Source: Motacilla alba alba (lineage: Eukaryota; Chordata; Aves; Passeriformes; Motacillidae). From it: DNA of 64,000 bases. Each line of letters starts with the position of its first letter. Position 1 is the stretch's first letter. The notes beneath the pieces were generated by a model that worked only from the letters and a program-made list of their open reading frames with translations, was not told where the DNA came from and did not search any database. Of this stretch, positions 51,640 to 63,417 are shown piece by piece. Where the stretch lies: the NCBI RefSeq assembly GCF_015832195.1, contig NW_024037374.1, forward strand, positions 2,356,001 through 2,420,000, in the 5' to 3' direction. The translations under genes and the position numbers were made by a program.

Positions 51640-54600
51640 TAACTACATATTATTGATTATTAATTATTTATTACTAATTAATAATTATGTTTTGATATAT
51701 AATAATAATATTAGTGATTTCTATAGTTCCGTTGTGTGCCCTGATTTCATCCGAGCGTGGATTCTGCCCTTCCCATCGAACCCCCCGACGTCGTTTCTCA
51801 TGGTCCTCGTTGCGATTAATCAATAAATAATCCAATCACCAATCATCGCTTCTAACAATCCAATAATTGATCACCTGACAATCCCATAATTTATCACATA
51901 ACTTTCCTATAATTTATAACAATCGTGTCATTGATCATCTAACAATCAGATCATTTATCACCTAACAATCAGATTATTGATCATATTGCAATCAGATCGT
52001 TGATCATCTATCAATAATATTAATAATCACATTGCAATCATATCATTGATCATCTAACAATCAGATTATTTATCACCTAACAATCAGATTATTGATCATA
52101 TTGCAGTCAGGTCATTGATCATCTATCAATAACATTAATAATCACATTGCAATCATATCATTGATCATCTAACAATCAGATTATTGATCATCTAACAATC
52201 AGATTATTGATCATATTGCAATCAGATCGTTGATCATCTATCAATAATATTAATAATCACATTGCAATCATATCATTGATCATCGAATAATAATTTAATA
52301 ATCATATTGCAATAATATCATTGATCATCTAACAATCAGATTATTGATCATCTAACAATCAGATTATTGATCATCTAACAATCAGATCATTTATCAACTA
52401 TAATTTTAATAATCATATTGCAATCATATCATTGATCATCTAACAATAGTTTAATTTATCATATTGCCATCACATATTTTATCATCTAACAATCAGATTA
52501 TTTATCATTTTACAATAATATAATTTATCACAAATCAATAATATTATTTATAATCTAACAATCATATAATTTATCATCTAACAATGATATCATTTATCTT
52601 ATTATGAGCATATAATGTATCATTTACCAATCATATCATTGATCATCTATCAATCATATCATTGATCATCTAACAATCGTGTCATTTATAATATAACAAT
52701 TTTATAATTTTTATTATAACAATCGTATAATTTATCCTAATACAGTCATATCATTGATCATCTATCAATCATATCATTTATAATATAACAATTATATAAT
52801 TTATCACCTAGCAATCATATTATTTCTAATATAACAATCCTATAATTTATCATATTACAATCATATCATTTATAATATAACAATCACATAATTGATCATC
52901 TATCAATCCTATCATTGATCACCTGACAATGATATATTTTATCACATTACAATCATATAATTTATCATTTCAATTATATAATTTATCATATACCAATCAT
53001 GTCATTTACCATTCAACAATCATAACATTTCTAATATAGCAATCATAACATTGATCATCTAACAATCATATCATTTGTAATATAACAATTATATAATTCA
53101 TCATCCGACAATCATATCATTTATAATATAACAATCATATAATTTATCATCCGACAATCACATCATTGATCATCTAACAATAATATCATTTATGATCCAA
53201 CAATCTTATAATTTATCATACAACAAAAATATCATTTATCATATTACAATCATATCGTTGATCATCTAGCAACCATGTCGTTGATCATCTTACAATCATG
53301 TCATTTATCGTATAACAATTATATAATTTATAATATAACAATCGTATAATTTATCCTATTACAGCCATATCATTGATCATCTAACAATCATGTCATTGAT
53401 CATCTATCAATCATATAATTAATCATATACCGATTATATCATTGATCATCTAACAATCGTGTAATTTATCATATAACAATTATATAATTTATCACCAATC
53501 ATATATTTTATCATATTACAATCACATAATTTATCGTTTCAATGACATCATTTATCACATACCAATAATATAATTTATAAGATAACAATTATATATTTTA
53601 TCATCCAACAATCACATAATTTATCACATAATAAGAATATAATTTATCACCTAGCAATCATATTATTTATAATATAACAATCCTATAATTTATCATATTA
53701 CAATCATTTCAATTATAATATAACAATCGCATAATTTATCATCCAACAATCATATCATTGATCACCTAACAATCATTTATTTTATCATATTACAATCATA
53801 TAATTTATCGTTTCAATGACATCATTTGTCATATACTAATTACATCATTTACCATTCAGCAATCATATTATTTCTAATATAACAATCGTAACATTTATCA
53901 TCTAACAATCGTATCACGTATCATCTGACAATGATATCATTGATCATCTCACAATCATGTAATTTATCTTCTGACAATCATATCATTTTTAATATAACGA
54001 TTATATAATTGATCATCTAACAATCATATCATTTATCATACAACGATCACATAATTTATCATACAACAATAATATCATTTATCATCTAACAATCATATAG
54101 TTCATCCTCTAACAATTATATCATTTATTATATTACAATCATATCATTTATCATCTGACAACCATATCATTTATCATCTAACAATAATTTAATTTATCAT
54201 ATTGCCATCATATAGTTTATCATCTAACAATCAGATTATTTATCATATTACAAAAATATAATTTATCACACAACAATCATATCATTTACCATCTAAAAAT
54301 CATATCATTTATCATCTAACAATCATATCATTTATCATCTAACAATCATATCATTTATCATCTAACAATCATATCATTTATCATATTACAATTATATAAT
54401 TTATCACCTAGCAATCACATTATTTCTAATATAACAATCCTATAATTTATCACATTATAATAATATCATTTATAATATAACAATCACATAATTGATCATC
54501 TATCAATCATATCATGGATCACCTAACAATCATATATTTTATCACATTACAATAATATAATTTATCATTTCAATTATATAATTTATCATATACCAATCGT

Positions 54601-55015
54601 GTCATTTACCATTCCACAATCATAATATTTCTAATATAACAATCATAACATTGATCATCTAACAATCATATCGTTTATCCTCTAACAATTATATCATTTA
54701 TTATATTACAATCATATCATTTGTCACATAATAATAATATAATTTATCATCTAACAATCATATAATTAATCATACAACAATCACATTTATCATATTACAC
54801 TTATATAATTTTTAATATGCCAATCATATAATTTATCATATAAAAATAATATTTATTATATAACAATCATATTTATCATACACCAATCATATTTATCATA
54901 TTGCAATCATATCATTTATCACACAACAATCATATAATTCATAATGCAACAATCATGTAATTTATCACATAAAAATAATATCATTAATCGCATGCCAATC
55001 GTATAATTTATCGCA
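51640..55015. repeat. AT-rich 23-bp satellite
   Basis: About 3.3 kb, about 145 copies of a 23-bp unit (CAATCATATCATTTATC plus ATCTAA, with TGATC variants). The clearest perfect run is 54290-54380. 51600-51830 is a less regular AT-rich lead-in. The change from the GC-rich 22-bp array is abrupt at about 51600. No gene. Confidence 0.97.
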
Positions 55016-55049
55016 GCCATTAGATGATTGTGCAGGTGCAGCCAAACAT

Positions 55050-55500
55050 TCCCCCAGGGCCTTCCTTTCTGACTCCCCTGAATATCCCGTGGTTTTAAAA
55101 CCATTTTATTTCACTTTTAATGGGTCCCAGGGAGGGACACGACTGAGAAAGTGTCCCCAGGCCCCAGGCAGAGCAGAGAACTGCAGGCAGTGATGACAGG
55201 TGGGGACAAAGAGAAGCCAAGGCTTGGTGCCCTGGGGCACAGCAGGCTCTGTGCCACCAAGGGCTGGCAGGAGACACCTTGTCCTGAGGCACTGGGGCCT
55301 CCTGGCACAGCCCCAGCCAGGCTGGGCACTGGCAGCCCCTTGTCCTGCCCTCAGCATCCCCCCCTAGCCCACATGCCAGTGGCCTCAAGGATGTGCTGGA
55401 AGGAGTCCCTGGGGAGCCTTGCTCAGCAATGGCCCTGGGGGCTCCTTCATGCTCCCAGGGACTGCAGGCTTTTCAAAGGACTTTGGGTTTGGCTTTTGCC
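55050..55500. repeat. Dispersed repeat copy, inverted relative to 24.7-24.86 kb
   Basis: GAGAAAGTGTCCCCAGGC and CTGCAGGCAGTGATGACAG match the reverse complement of sequence near 24765-24815; a further relative is at 61750-62050. Non-coding. Confidence 0.6.
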
Positions 55501-56110
55501 TTGGAGTCTCTGAGAGGTTTGTGCAATCATGGCCTCCAATGATCAGCTTTAATTAGTCCCTGGAGAGGCTTTGTCAGTTGCAGCACTCAGTGGGACTCAT
55601 TAACACTTCAGAGTACTTCTGCTTTTTAGCTACTTGGTGTTTCCCTTTGGATACAGACTTGATGAGAAAGATTGTGCAGTCACAGCCTCCAATTATCTGC
55701 TTTATTAAATCCCTTGAGAGCCTTTATCAGTAATGACACTCAGTGGGACTCATTAATCTTTCAAGGTACTTCAGTTATTTTAAGGTGCTTGGTGTTTCCC
55801 TTTTGGTACAGGCTCTAGTTGAGGTTGGTGCAATCATGGCCCCAATTATCTGCTTTAACGAGTCCCTTGAGAGCTTTGTACTGATACTCTGTGGGGCTCA
55901 TTAATGCTTTGAGATACTCAATTTTTTTAAGGTACTTTATGGATTTATGGATACTTTTAGGTAATTTTAAGAATTTTCATTCCTACACTAATTCTCTGAG
56001 AGGTTTTTGTGCCATCCTGGCCTCCAATTGTCTCCTCCAAGGAGTCCATGAGGAGACTGTGTTGGGGATTGACCACAGTGGGACTCATTAATGCTTTGAG
56101 AAACTTTGGG
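55500..56110. repeat. Tandem repeat of 140-200 bp, four diverged copies
   Basis: Units share GTGCAATCATGGCCTCCAAT, CTTTAATTAGTCCCT, CTCAGTGGGACTCATTAA and CTTGGTGTTTCCC. The CAGTGGGACT block occurs near 55588, 55742, 55882 (variant) and 56080. 56110-56285 shows no gene. Confidence 0.75.
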
Positions 56111-56285
56111 TCTTTTCTCTGACTTTGCCTCCTGGAAAGCTTTGTGCAATCTCCTCTCAGGCCCTGAAGTTCAAGGGCTGAGCTCTAAAAGCTCCACAGG
56201 GCTCATTAGGATGAAGCAAGTCCTGACAAACCATGGCTCTGCCTTGATTTCCCTCTGCTCTCATGCAGTTCATCAGGAAGTTTTC

Positions 56286-57340
56286 TGTAGTGGTTTTGGT
56301 TCACCAATTTGAGATTTCTTGGCCAATGCATCAATTAGTGTGGTGGGTTCAGTGTTGGCTAATTACCAGTGCACTCACTAGAATACACTCACTCATTTCC
56401 TACTGTGAGATAGGATGAGGAGAAAGGCAAAGTAGGCTTAAAACCTAAAAGGGTATCAAGAAAAGTTTATTAACAGTAACTAATGAAGGAGTAATAAGAA
56501 TCTGAACAAAACTTTCAGAACACTTGTATCTCCCTACAACCTTTTCTTTCTTACTGACAGTGTAAACAGACAAAACCTAAAACTTTCAGTCAGTTTACCA
56601 CCTCTTTCTTCAGTTCACTTTGGGAGAGGAGTCTCTCCTTCATGCCAGGGAGACTTCTCCTTAAGAAAACAGTCATCTTGGGGCTCTTAATTCCCATGAA
56701 TAGCAGCTGCCCAGGAAATCTGCAGTCATGAAGTCCCTCCTATTTTATCCCTGCTTTTCCCACAGCTGTGTTTATGGGCCATGCCAACTTATGTGGTATT
56801 AGTTTAAAGATGAGCTGTTTCAGAGCAAAGGTTCTCTTCATCTATTTCTGAAATCATCTTCATCTCCGGGGACAGAGACCTTCTCTCCCTGAGGGCACAG
56901 GGTATCATCACTCTTTTGGCTTTCAATGTGCAAACTTTTCAGGAGATCACAGCTACTTCAACATTTGCTTACTTTAGCATGGAGGCCATTGCTTCACAAG
57001 TCATCTCCCCATACTTTTCAATGCGTTATAGGGAAAAAGAGATGGGGCCTGGCGGGCTCCCTGGGAGGGGGCCAGGCCTCACGGAGGGGCAGGAGCCACT
57101 CGGCCGGCCCTGGCTGAGACAGGGACCTGGTCAGCCTTGTTACCTCTTTGCCAGCCAGAAGGGAAGGAGACCCTCCCCAGGCTTTTTTGTCATTAACAGA
57201 GCCATGTACAGTTTCCTTAGTGGTTTAACAGATTGTCAATTCTCAAAGCAATTACTGATTTTTTTTTTTTTTGTCACACACGGAGGAAACTGCTGGCAGC
57301 TTCTCTTAGGACATCACTTCTGTGATGCAAAACCACTACA
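56286..57340 (-). mobile_element. Solo LTR of about 1.05 kb, minus strand
   Basis: The ends are inverted, TGTAGTGGTTTTG at 56286 and CAAAACCACTACA ending at 57340, a 13-bp terminal inverted repeat that includes TG...CA. On the minus strand a TATA-like GATAAAATAG (about 56742-56751) precedes AATAAA (56471-56466) by about 275 bp, and the end follows 180 bp later, the U3-R-U5 order. No clear target duplication was found, and no viral genes lie beside it. ERVL-like by appearance, not verified. Confidence 0.65.
56466..56471 (-). terminator. Poly(A) signal of the minus-strand LTR
   Basis: TTTATT on +, AATAAA in LTR orientation. Confidence 0.5.
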
Positions 57341-57489
57341 ACAGCACAGAGCTCCTTTGTCCATATGTAGTGGTCATGTAGCCGAGGCCTCAAAAGCCCT
57401 CCTTGGGAGATCTCGGGGCCCTCTCCAAGGTGTTTTCAAATGAAAATCTTCAGCTCATGGTCTAAGAAAATGACCAGAGGACAATGACC

Positions 57490-59560
57490 TGTCTGTCCTG
57501 GCTACTTTTATCTGGGAGCAATCCTTAAGTATATGGAATTTGGGAGGCCAAATTCTAGTTTTTGCCATGGTCTCTGGACATGAAATATGGTTCTATTCCA
57601 TAGGAATGAAGAAACAGAGACCCTCTGTTTCAGGGGCAGATAACAAGTGACCACCAGAGGCCAAGGCCAGCTAGAGCTAGCAGGTTTTGCTCTGAGAGAT
57701 ACCCTTGCATATAGGAAATTTTTTCGAATGACTTCCAATTTTGGCAATGGGCATCTGAAAAAACAGACAGTTCTTTTCCTTAGCAAGGAAAGCATGGAGC
57801 CCCAGTGCTCCAGGAGCTGATGAGAGGCAGCCCTTGACATCCCAAGATCAGCCAGACCTGTCAGGTGGCCCCTGGGAGGCCAAGCCAGCCAGACCTGTTC
57901 CATGTTCCCTCGATTCCATGAGGCCCCACGGTGTCCCAATGGTCCCTTGCTTCCATGATGTCCTGAGATGTCATAATGCCCCCTTGGTGACACGAGGCCC
58001 TGAAGGGTCACAATGGTCTCCATGGTTCCATCAGGCCCCACAGAGTCATCATGGTCTCTGGGCTCCATCGAGCCCTGCTGTGTCACCATGGCCCCTTGGT
58101 TCCATGGGCTCCAGTGGTGCCACAATGATCCCCTGGGTTCCATGAGGTCCCCACAGTGTCCCAGGGATCTCCATGGGAAGGAAAGAACCGAGCCCCAGCG
58201 TTGCAGGGGCAGTCACCAGAGGCCAAGGCCAGCCAGACTTGTCGGTACTGGCAGATTGTGCCTGAGAGCAAGCCTTGGATATACAGAATTGTAGAGGTGG
58301 AATCCCAATTTGAGACATGGACACCTGGGGGGAGAAGCACAGTTCTTTTCCATAGGAAGGAAAGCACAGAACACCGGTGTTTACAGGCCAGATAAAAAGC
58401 AGCCATCAGAGGCCTAGGCCAGCCAGATCTCTCCATCCTGCTAGCTTTTATCTGAAAGCAACCCTTGGATATAGAGAATTTGGGAGGTGGAATCTCAATT
58501 TTGGCCACTTCTGCGTAGAGAAGAAGGGCAGTTTCTTCCCATAGAAAGGAAAGCACGGAGGCCAAGTGTTTCAAAGGCAAAAAAAGAGAGAGGTGGCTCC
58601 TGGGAGGCCAAGCCAGCCAGACCGGTTTGTCTTGGCAGATTTTGTCATGGAGGAATCCTTGGATATATGGAATTTGGGAGGAGGAATCTCAATTTTGACC
58701 ACAGACACCTTGAGAAGAAGGATGGTTCTCTCCATTGGAAGGAAAGCAAAAGCCCCAGTGTTTGGAAAGCAGGCGAGAGGCGGACCCCAAGAGGCCAAGG
58801 GCAGCCAGACCCGTCTGTCCTGGCAACTTTCACTTGGGAGCAATCCTTGGATGTACGGAGTTTTGGAGGTGGAATCCCAGTTTTGGCCATGGGCACCTGG
58901 TCAAGCGGGGGTGGTTTTTACCCATAGGAAAGAAAAGTGTGAAGTCCAAGTGTTCTGGAAGAAGATGAGAGGTGGCCACCCTTAGGTCAATCCAGCCAGA
59001 CCTGTCTCTCTTGGCACCTTTCGTCTAGGGGCTATCCTTGGACACAGGGCATTTTGGAGGTGGAATCTCAGTTTTGGCTGTTGGCGCTTGGACAGGAAGG
59101 AGAGTTCTTTTCACTAGGAAGGAAAGCACAGAGCCCCAGTGTTTCAGAGGCAGATGAGTGCCAGCCCTCAGGAAGCCAAGGCCAGCCAGACTTGTCAGTC
59201 CTGGCAGCTTTTGTCTGGGAGCTATCCTTGGATATAGGGAATGCTGGAGGCAAATTCCCAATTTTGGCCATGGGCGCCTGGTCAAGATGGAAGCTTTTTT
59301 CCCGTAAAAAAGAAAGGCACATAATCCCAGTGTTTGAAAGGCAGATGAGAGGTGGCCCCTGGGTGGCCAAGGCAGCCACATCTGTCTCTCCTGGCAGATT
59401 TCATCTGGGAAAAATCTTTGCATATAAGGCAATTTAGAGAAAGAATCCCAAATTTGGCCATGGGCCCCTGGAAAAGAAGGACAGTTCTCTCCCATAGGAA
59501 GGAAAGGCCAGAGCCCCAGTGCTTCAGGGGCAGATGAGAAGCAGCCATTGTGATGCCAAG
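57490..59560. repeat. 190-bp tandem repeat, inverted copy of the 23-kb block
   Basis: GGAAGGAAAGCAC-type landmarks recur near 58351, 58548, 58738, 58932, 59119, 59309 and 59498, an interval of about 190 bp; two further units are at 57490-57880. It is the reverse complement of the 23180-24000 family. 57890-58185 is an insert of the 45-bp family. No coding frame is conserved between units. Confidence 0.88.
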
Positions 59561-60680
59561 GTCAACTGGACCTGTCAGGTGGTCCCCAGGAGGCCCAGCC
59601 TGCCAGACCTGTTCCATGCTCCCTTGGTTTCGTGGAACCCCACAGTGTCCCACAGTGTTCTCCTTGGTTCCATGAGGCCCTGTAGTGTCACAATGTTCTC
59701 CTTGCTTCTGCAGTGTCACAATTGCCCCATGCTGCCATGGGGCCTTGCAATGTCACCATGGCCCCTTGGCTCCACGTGGCCCTGCTGTGTCACAATGGCT
59801 CCTTGTCTCTATGGGCCCCACAGCCTCACCCTTGACCCTTGGTTCCATAGGGGTCCTGAGTTTCACAATGGTGCCCCTGATTCCATGAGGCACCAGAGTG
59901 TCACAATGATCTCTTTGCTTCCATGACGTTCCATAGTCACCATGGTATCCTTGGATCTCCATTGTCACAATGGCCCCTTGGTTCCACGAGTTTCTGTACT
60001 ATCAACAGTGGTTTCTCTGTTCCAACAGGTCCTTGATGTATCACAATGGTTCCTTGGTTCCGTGACCTTCCATAGTGTCATGTACAGAAAATCACGCTAT
60101 GAAAAGCCAGTGTCCATAAAGGAGACAGAGGAGTCCTGCAACTTGATTCAAATAAAGGGAGAGAATCCACCAGGGCACACGCCCACGGGGTTTTCTCTCT
60201 CAAGGTTTCAGAGGGTGCAGCCTCCTTTTATCCTAAGCTCCCAGCCGCACGTTGCCCTCTTCCTTTCCCCATTGGCTGAGGTACTAGGAAGGTACAGCCC
60301 TCCTGAACCCCCTAGGCCATATTCCCCTCTTGACCCTGTCATTTTAACCCAAAGTTCAGAAGTTCTGGCTTCTGCGGACCCTTTTCTATTTCAGGAGCCA
60401 AGCAATTTGGGCTGTGTAATAAACCTGTTGCTTGCAGTTAGTAGAGACATGAAGACCCCTTTCAAAGATGTTAACAGCCCTACATTCACCCATTGAATAG
60501 TCTGTGAAGACATCTTGCCTATCAGCCACAATGGACTCCTCAGTTCCGTGGGGCTCCACAGTGTCACCATGGCCCCTTGGTTCCATGAGGTTCCCCAGTG
60601 TCACCGTGGTGTCCTTGGACCCGCATTGTCACAACTGACCCATGGCTCCATGGGGTTCCGTAGTGTCACCGTGGTCGCTG
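59560..60680. repeat. 45-bp degenerate repeat, inverted, split by an LTR-like insert
   Basis: Units with GGTTCCATGAGGCCC and GTGTCACAATGGCCCCTTGG, the reverse complement of the 22-23-kb family. The array is interrupted at 60081-60530. Confidence 0.85.
60081..60530 (+). mobile_element. Putative short solo LTR inside the 45-bp repeat
   Basis: A 450-bp unique block starts TGTACAG and ends GCCACA in the middle of repeat units, and has AATAAA at 60418-60423, 107 bp before the end. Left flank GTGTCA and right flank ATGGAC show no target duplication, so the call is tentative. Confidence 0.45.
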
Positions 60681-60779
60681 TCAGAGGCTGGATGAGATCG
60701 ATGTCCCGAGAGACCTTGGGATGCTCGGAATGCCCGTGTGGGGCCAGGGCCGGGTCAGGCCTTGGTTTGTGGTGGGACA

Positions 60780-60970
60780 GAGCCCCGCCCCCAGCCCTGG
60801 CCTGGCAGAGCTGTCAATCACACAGCAGGGGCAGTGTTAATCCAGCTCTGATTGGCTGAGCTGCCAATCAATCACACACTAGCAGCCCATGCTGCCCTGA
60901 CTCTGATTGGACAGGCACCTGGCAGTCCCACCCCAGGGGCGGGCCCATGGAGGCCCAGGGGGTTAAAAGC
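60780..60970 (+). promoter_or_regulatory. Promoter-like segment with CCAAT boxes and TTAAAA
   Basis: Two CTCTGATTGG motifs (about 60845 and 60901; inverted CCAAT), GCCAATCAATCACAC (about 60863), a related GTCAATCACACAGC (about 60812), GC-box-like GGGGCGGGCC (60937), and then GGTTAAAAGCC (60961-60971), a TATA-like element. No coding exon is recognised downstream within 2 kb; it may be an LTR promoter or a non-coding RNA promoter. Confidence 0.35.
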
Positions 60971-61312
60971 CACAGCACGAGGCCAGCCCATGGTTTGGAT
61001 CCTGCCTTCTGCTGGGTTTCTCTGTTATTGATGCTGGAACCTGAGCAGCAGTTGGTGCCTATGTGTGTGTCTTTCTATAGATCTTCTGTCTTCCTTTTGT
61101 TCTCTATTTCTTCTCCTTCTAGTCGTACTTAGCTGGAGCATTTTTTGGGTAGCTTAATGTCTTAAGGGTTAAAGGTTTTAGGTTAACTGGGCTAAGTTAA
61201 TGAAGTTAATGATATGATAAGAGTTTTATGTTGAATTGGATGTTTAATTAGATGCTTTGCCAAAGTTCCTTGATTGTCTATAGCTTGCCAGTAAAATTGT
61301 CTGTCATTGTGA

Positions 61313-61445
61313 CCTCAGCTCAGTTGGTTAGAGCATGGTGCTGGTATCACCAAGGCTGTGGGTTCAGTCCCTGTGTGGGCCGTTCACTTAACAGCTGGAC
61401 TTGATGATCCTTGTGGACCTCTGCCTACCAAGAATATTCTATGCA
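61313..61445 (+). mobile_element. tRNA-derived SINE with CR1-like tail
   Basis: An A-box-like CAGCTCAGTTGGTTAGAGC (61315-61333) and a B-box-like GGTTCAGTCC (61361-61370) match the 5' half of a tRNA-Ile-like gene. They are followed by GCTGGACTTGATGATCC (61394-61410) and AGAATATTCTATGC, the conserved CR1 3' tail. This is the structure of songbird tRNA-Ile SINEs mobilised by CR1. The tRNA part lacks full cloverleaf pairing and is not a working tRNA. Confidence 0.88.
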
Positions 61446-61549
61446 TCTGCCCTTGTTGAGAATATCTGGTTGGTGTTTCTCCTGTGCAACGAACTCAAGT
61501 ACAGGAACCTTTGGTTGCCCCCAGCATTTCAGTGTTCTGGGGTGTTGCA

Positions 61550-62110
61550 GCCCTGCAGGCTCACAATGGCCTCTTGTTTCCATGAGGCCCCACAGTGTCC
61601 CACTGGCCCCTTGGTTCCATGGGCCCCAACAGTGCCACAGTGATCCCCTTGGTTCCACAACTTCCCACAGTGTCCCACTGGCCCCTTGGTTCCATGAGGA
61701 TCTGGAATGTCACACAGGTTTATGACATTTGTCCTTGCTGCCCCTCACATCCCACTGCCCCACAAACAGCCCCGAGGCACCCGTGAGGGACAGGCCCTGC
61801 TGTGCCAGGCTGGGCTCAGGGCTTGGCCTTTCTGCTTCCCCCAGCCAGCCCAGGCCTTGCTCAACATTGCAGTTCCCTGCTCAGAGCCTTGGGCTCCCTG
61901 CAATCCTGGCCTTAAGGATCTGCTCTCAGCAGTCCCTGGGGAGCCTTTGGCACTCCCTGCCCTCAGTGGGGCCCAGGGATGCTGCAAGGGACTTGGAGTT
62001 TTGCTTCTGACTCCTTGAGCAGCTTCTTCAGCCTTCTCTCAGTGCCTGAGGATGCAAGACTCAGCCCCAAATCCACCTTGGGGCTCAATAATTTATAGAA
62101 AGCCCTCCCA
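61550..62110. repeat. 45-bp repeat remnant plus dispersed repeat
   Basis: 61550-61720 holds three or four inverted 45-bp units (CACAGTGTCCCACTGGCCCC). 61750-62110 resembles the 24.5-24.8 and 55.1-55.4 kb family. 62110-62860 shows no gene. Confidence 0.65.
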
Positions 62111-62869
62111 GGGCCACTTGCTCTTCCTTCAATTGTCTTCAATTCTCCAGGGCTTGTGCAGCTGACTGGATTCAGTTTGGAGTTAGGTTAAGGAGGAAGA
62201 TTTCAAAGTGCACTCCATGACTTTTTCTTTAATCAAATATTTTTTTTATCTTCCAGTTCAGAGAAGAGCTGAGAGAAGCATTCCTCAGGTGATCTTGATG
62301 CTGAAGGTCTCCTTAGGAGGTCTGGGCATGCAGAAGAATGAGCCCCTGGAGGGCTGACCCTGCTTGGACAAGCTGCTCCTCACCCCCAGCCTCACCATGT
62401 CTGACATGGCCCAGCTGGCACTGACATCCCTGTGCCCTGCAGCAGAACCTTGTCCCCTGAGCTCTGCAGCTCCATGGCCCAGCCCATTGCACCGTGTGCC
62501 ACCTGCTCTCCTCAGGGCTCTGCCTGCACACAGGCCCAGGAGAAGTTTTCCTGTTGGGAAGGAAAGAATGGAAAAGCCTGAGCAGGTTTCCTGCACAACA
62601 AACCCCACTCAGGAGCCACCTGCTCAGTCCAGGCTGCCTGGAATGGTGTCACCTTTCTGCAAGGGACAGTGTGAGCAGAAATGATGTCTGGCAGCAGAAT
62701 TCTCTGAGTCCCGCAGCTGAATTCTCTGTCCCTGTTGTTTCCCTGGATCTCTGTTGCAGATGGAAGCTGCTGGTGCCATCCTCACCTTGAACCTCTCTAT
62801 GGAATGCAAGCAGATGCTCCCAGGTGTGTTAAGCAGGATTTGCTCAATGATTCTATAAAACTTTTCTAT

Positions 62870-63210
62870 TCCCCATGGAACCAAGGGGCCATGGTGACAC
62901 AGCAGGGCCACGTGGATCCAGTGGTCCATTGTGACACTGTGGATCCAAGGAGACCATGGAGACACCCCCAGAACCTCCTGGAACCAAGGAGTCCATGGTG
63001 ACCCAGCGGGGCTGCATGGAGCCAATGGTCCATGGTGACACTGCCCATCCAAGGAGGCCATTGTGACCCTGCGGAAGCTCATGGAGCCAGGGAGGCCATT
63101 GTGACACTGGAGAACTTCATGGCACCAAATATCCATGGAGACACAGCAGGGCATGATGGGAACCAAGGAACTGCTGCTGGCAGTGCGGAAACTCATGGAG
63201 CCAGGGGCCC
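62870..63210. repeat. 45-bp repeat, direct orientation
   Basis: Seven or eight units with GGAACCAAGGGGCCATGGTG and GACACAGCAGGGC, in the orientation of the 22-23 kb block and opposite to 59.6 kb. 63211-63417 shows no gene. Confidence 0.8.
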
Positions 63211-63417
63211 TTGTGGCACTGCAGAACCAGCACAGCTGCTGGACCTTGTCCCCTGGCCCTGCACAGCTCCTTGGCAGGCACGGCAGCAGCAGCACCCTGG
63301 GAGCCTGGGGAATGCCCCTCTGGGATCCATGGCACACACTCCCAGGGGCTGGAATTCCAGTTCCCAGACAGGAAAAGATGTCCCTGCCCTTAAAGGCAAA
63401 GCTCTTAAGAATGAGCC

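Noticed and set aside
48787..51656. ORFs up to 862 codons (IPKGSWVDPKGF repeats)
   Set aside because: The 22-bp satellite lacks stops in all frames on both strands, so length is not evidence of coding.
61313..61385. Functional tRNA-Ile gene
   Set aside because: A- and B-box-like motifs are present, but arm pairing is poor and a CR1 tail follows; it is a SINE.
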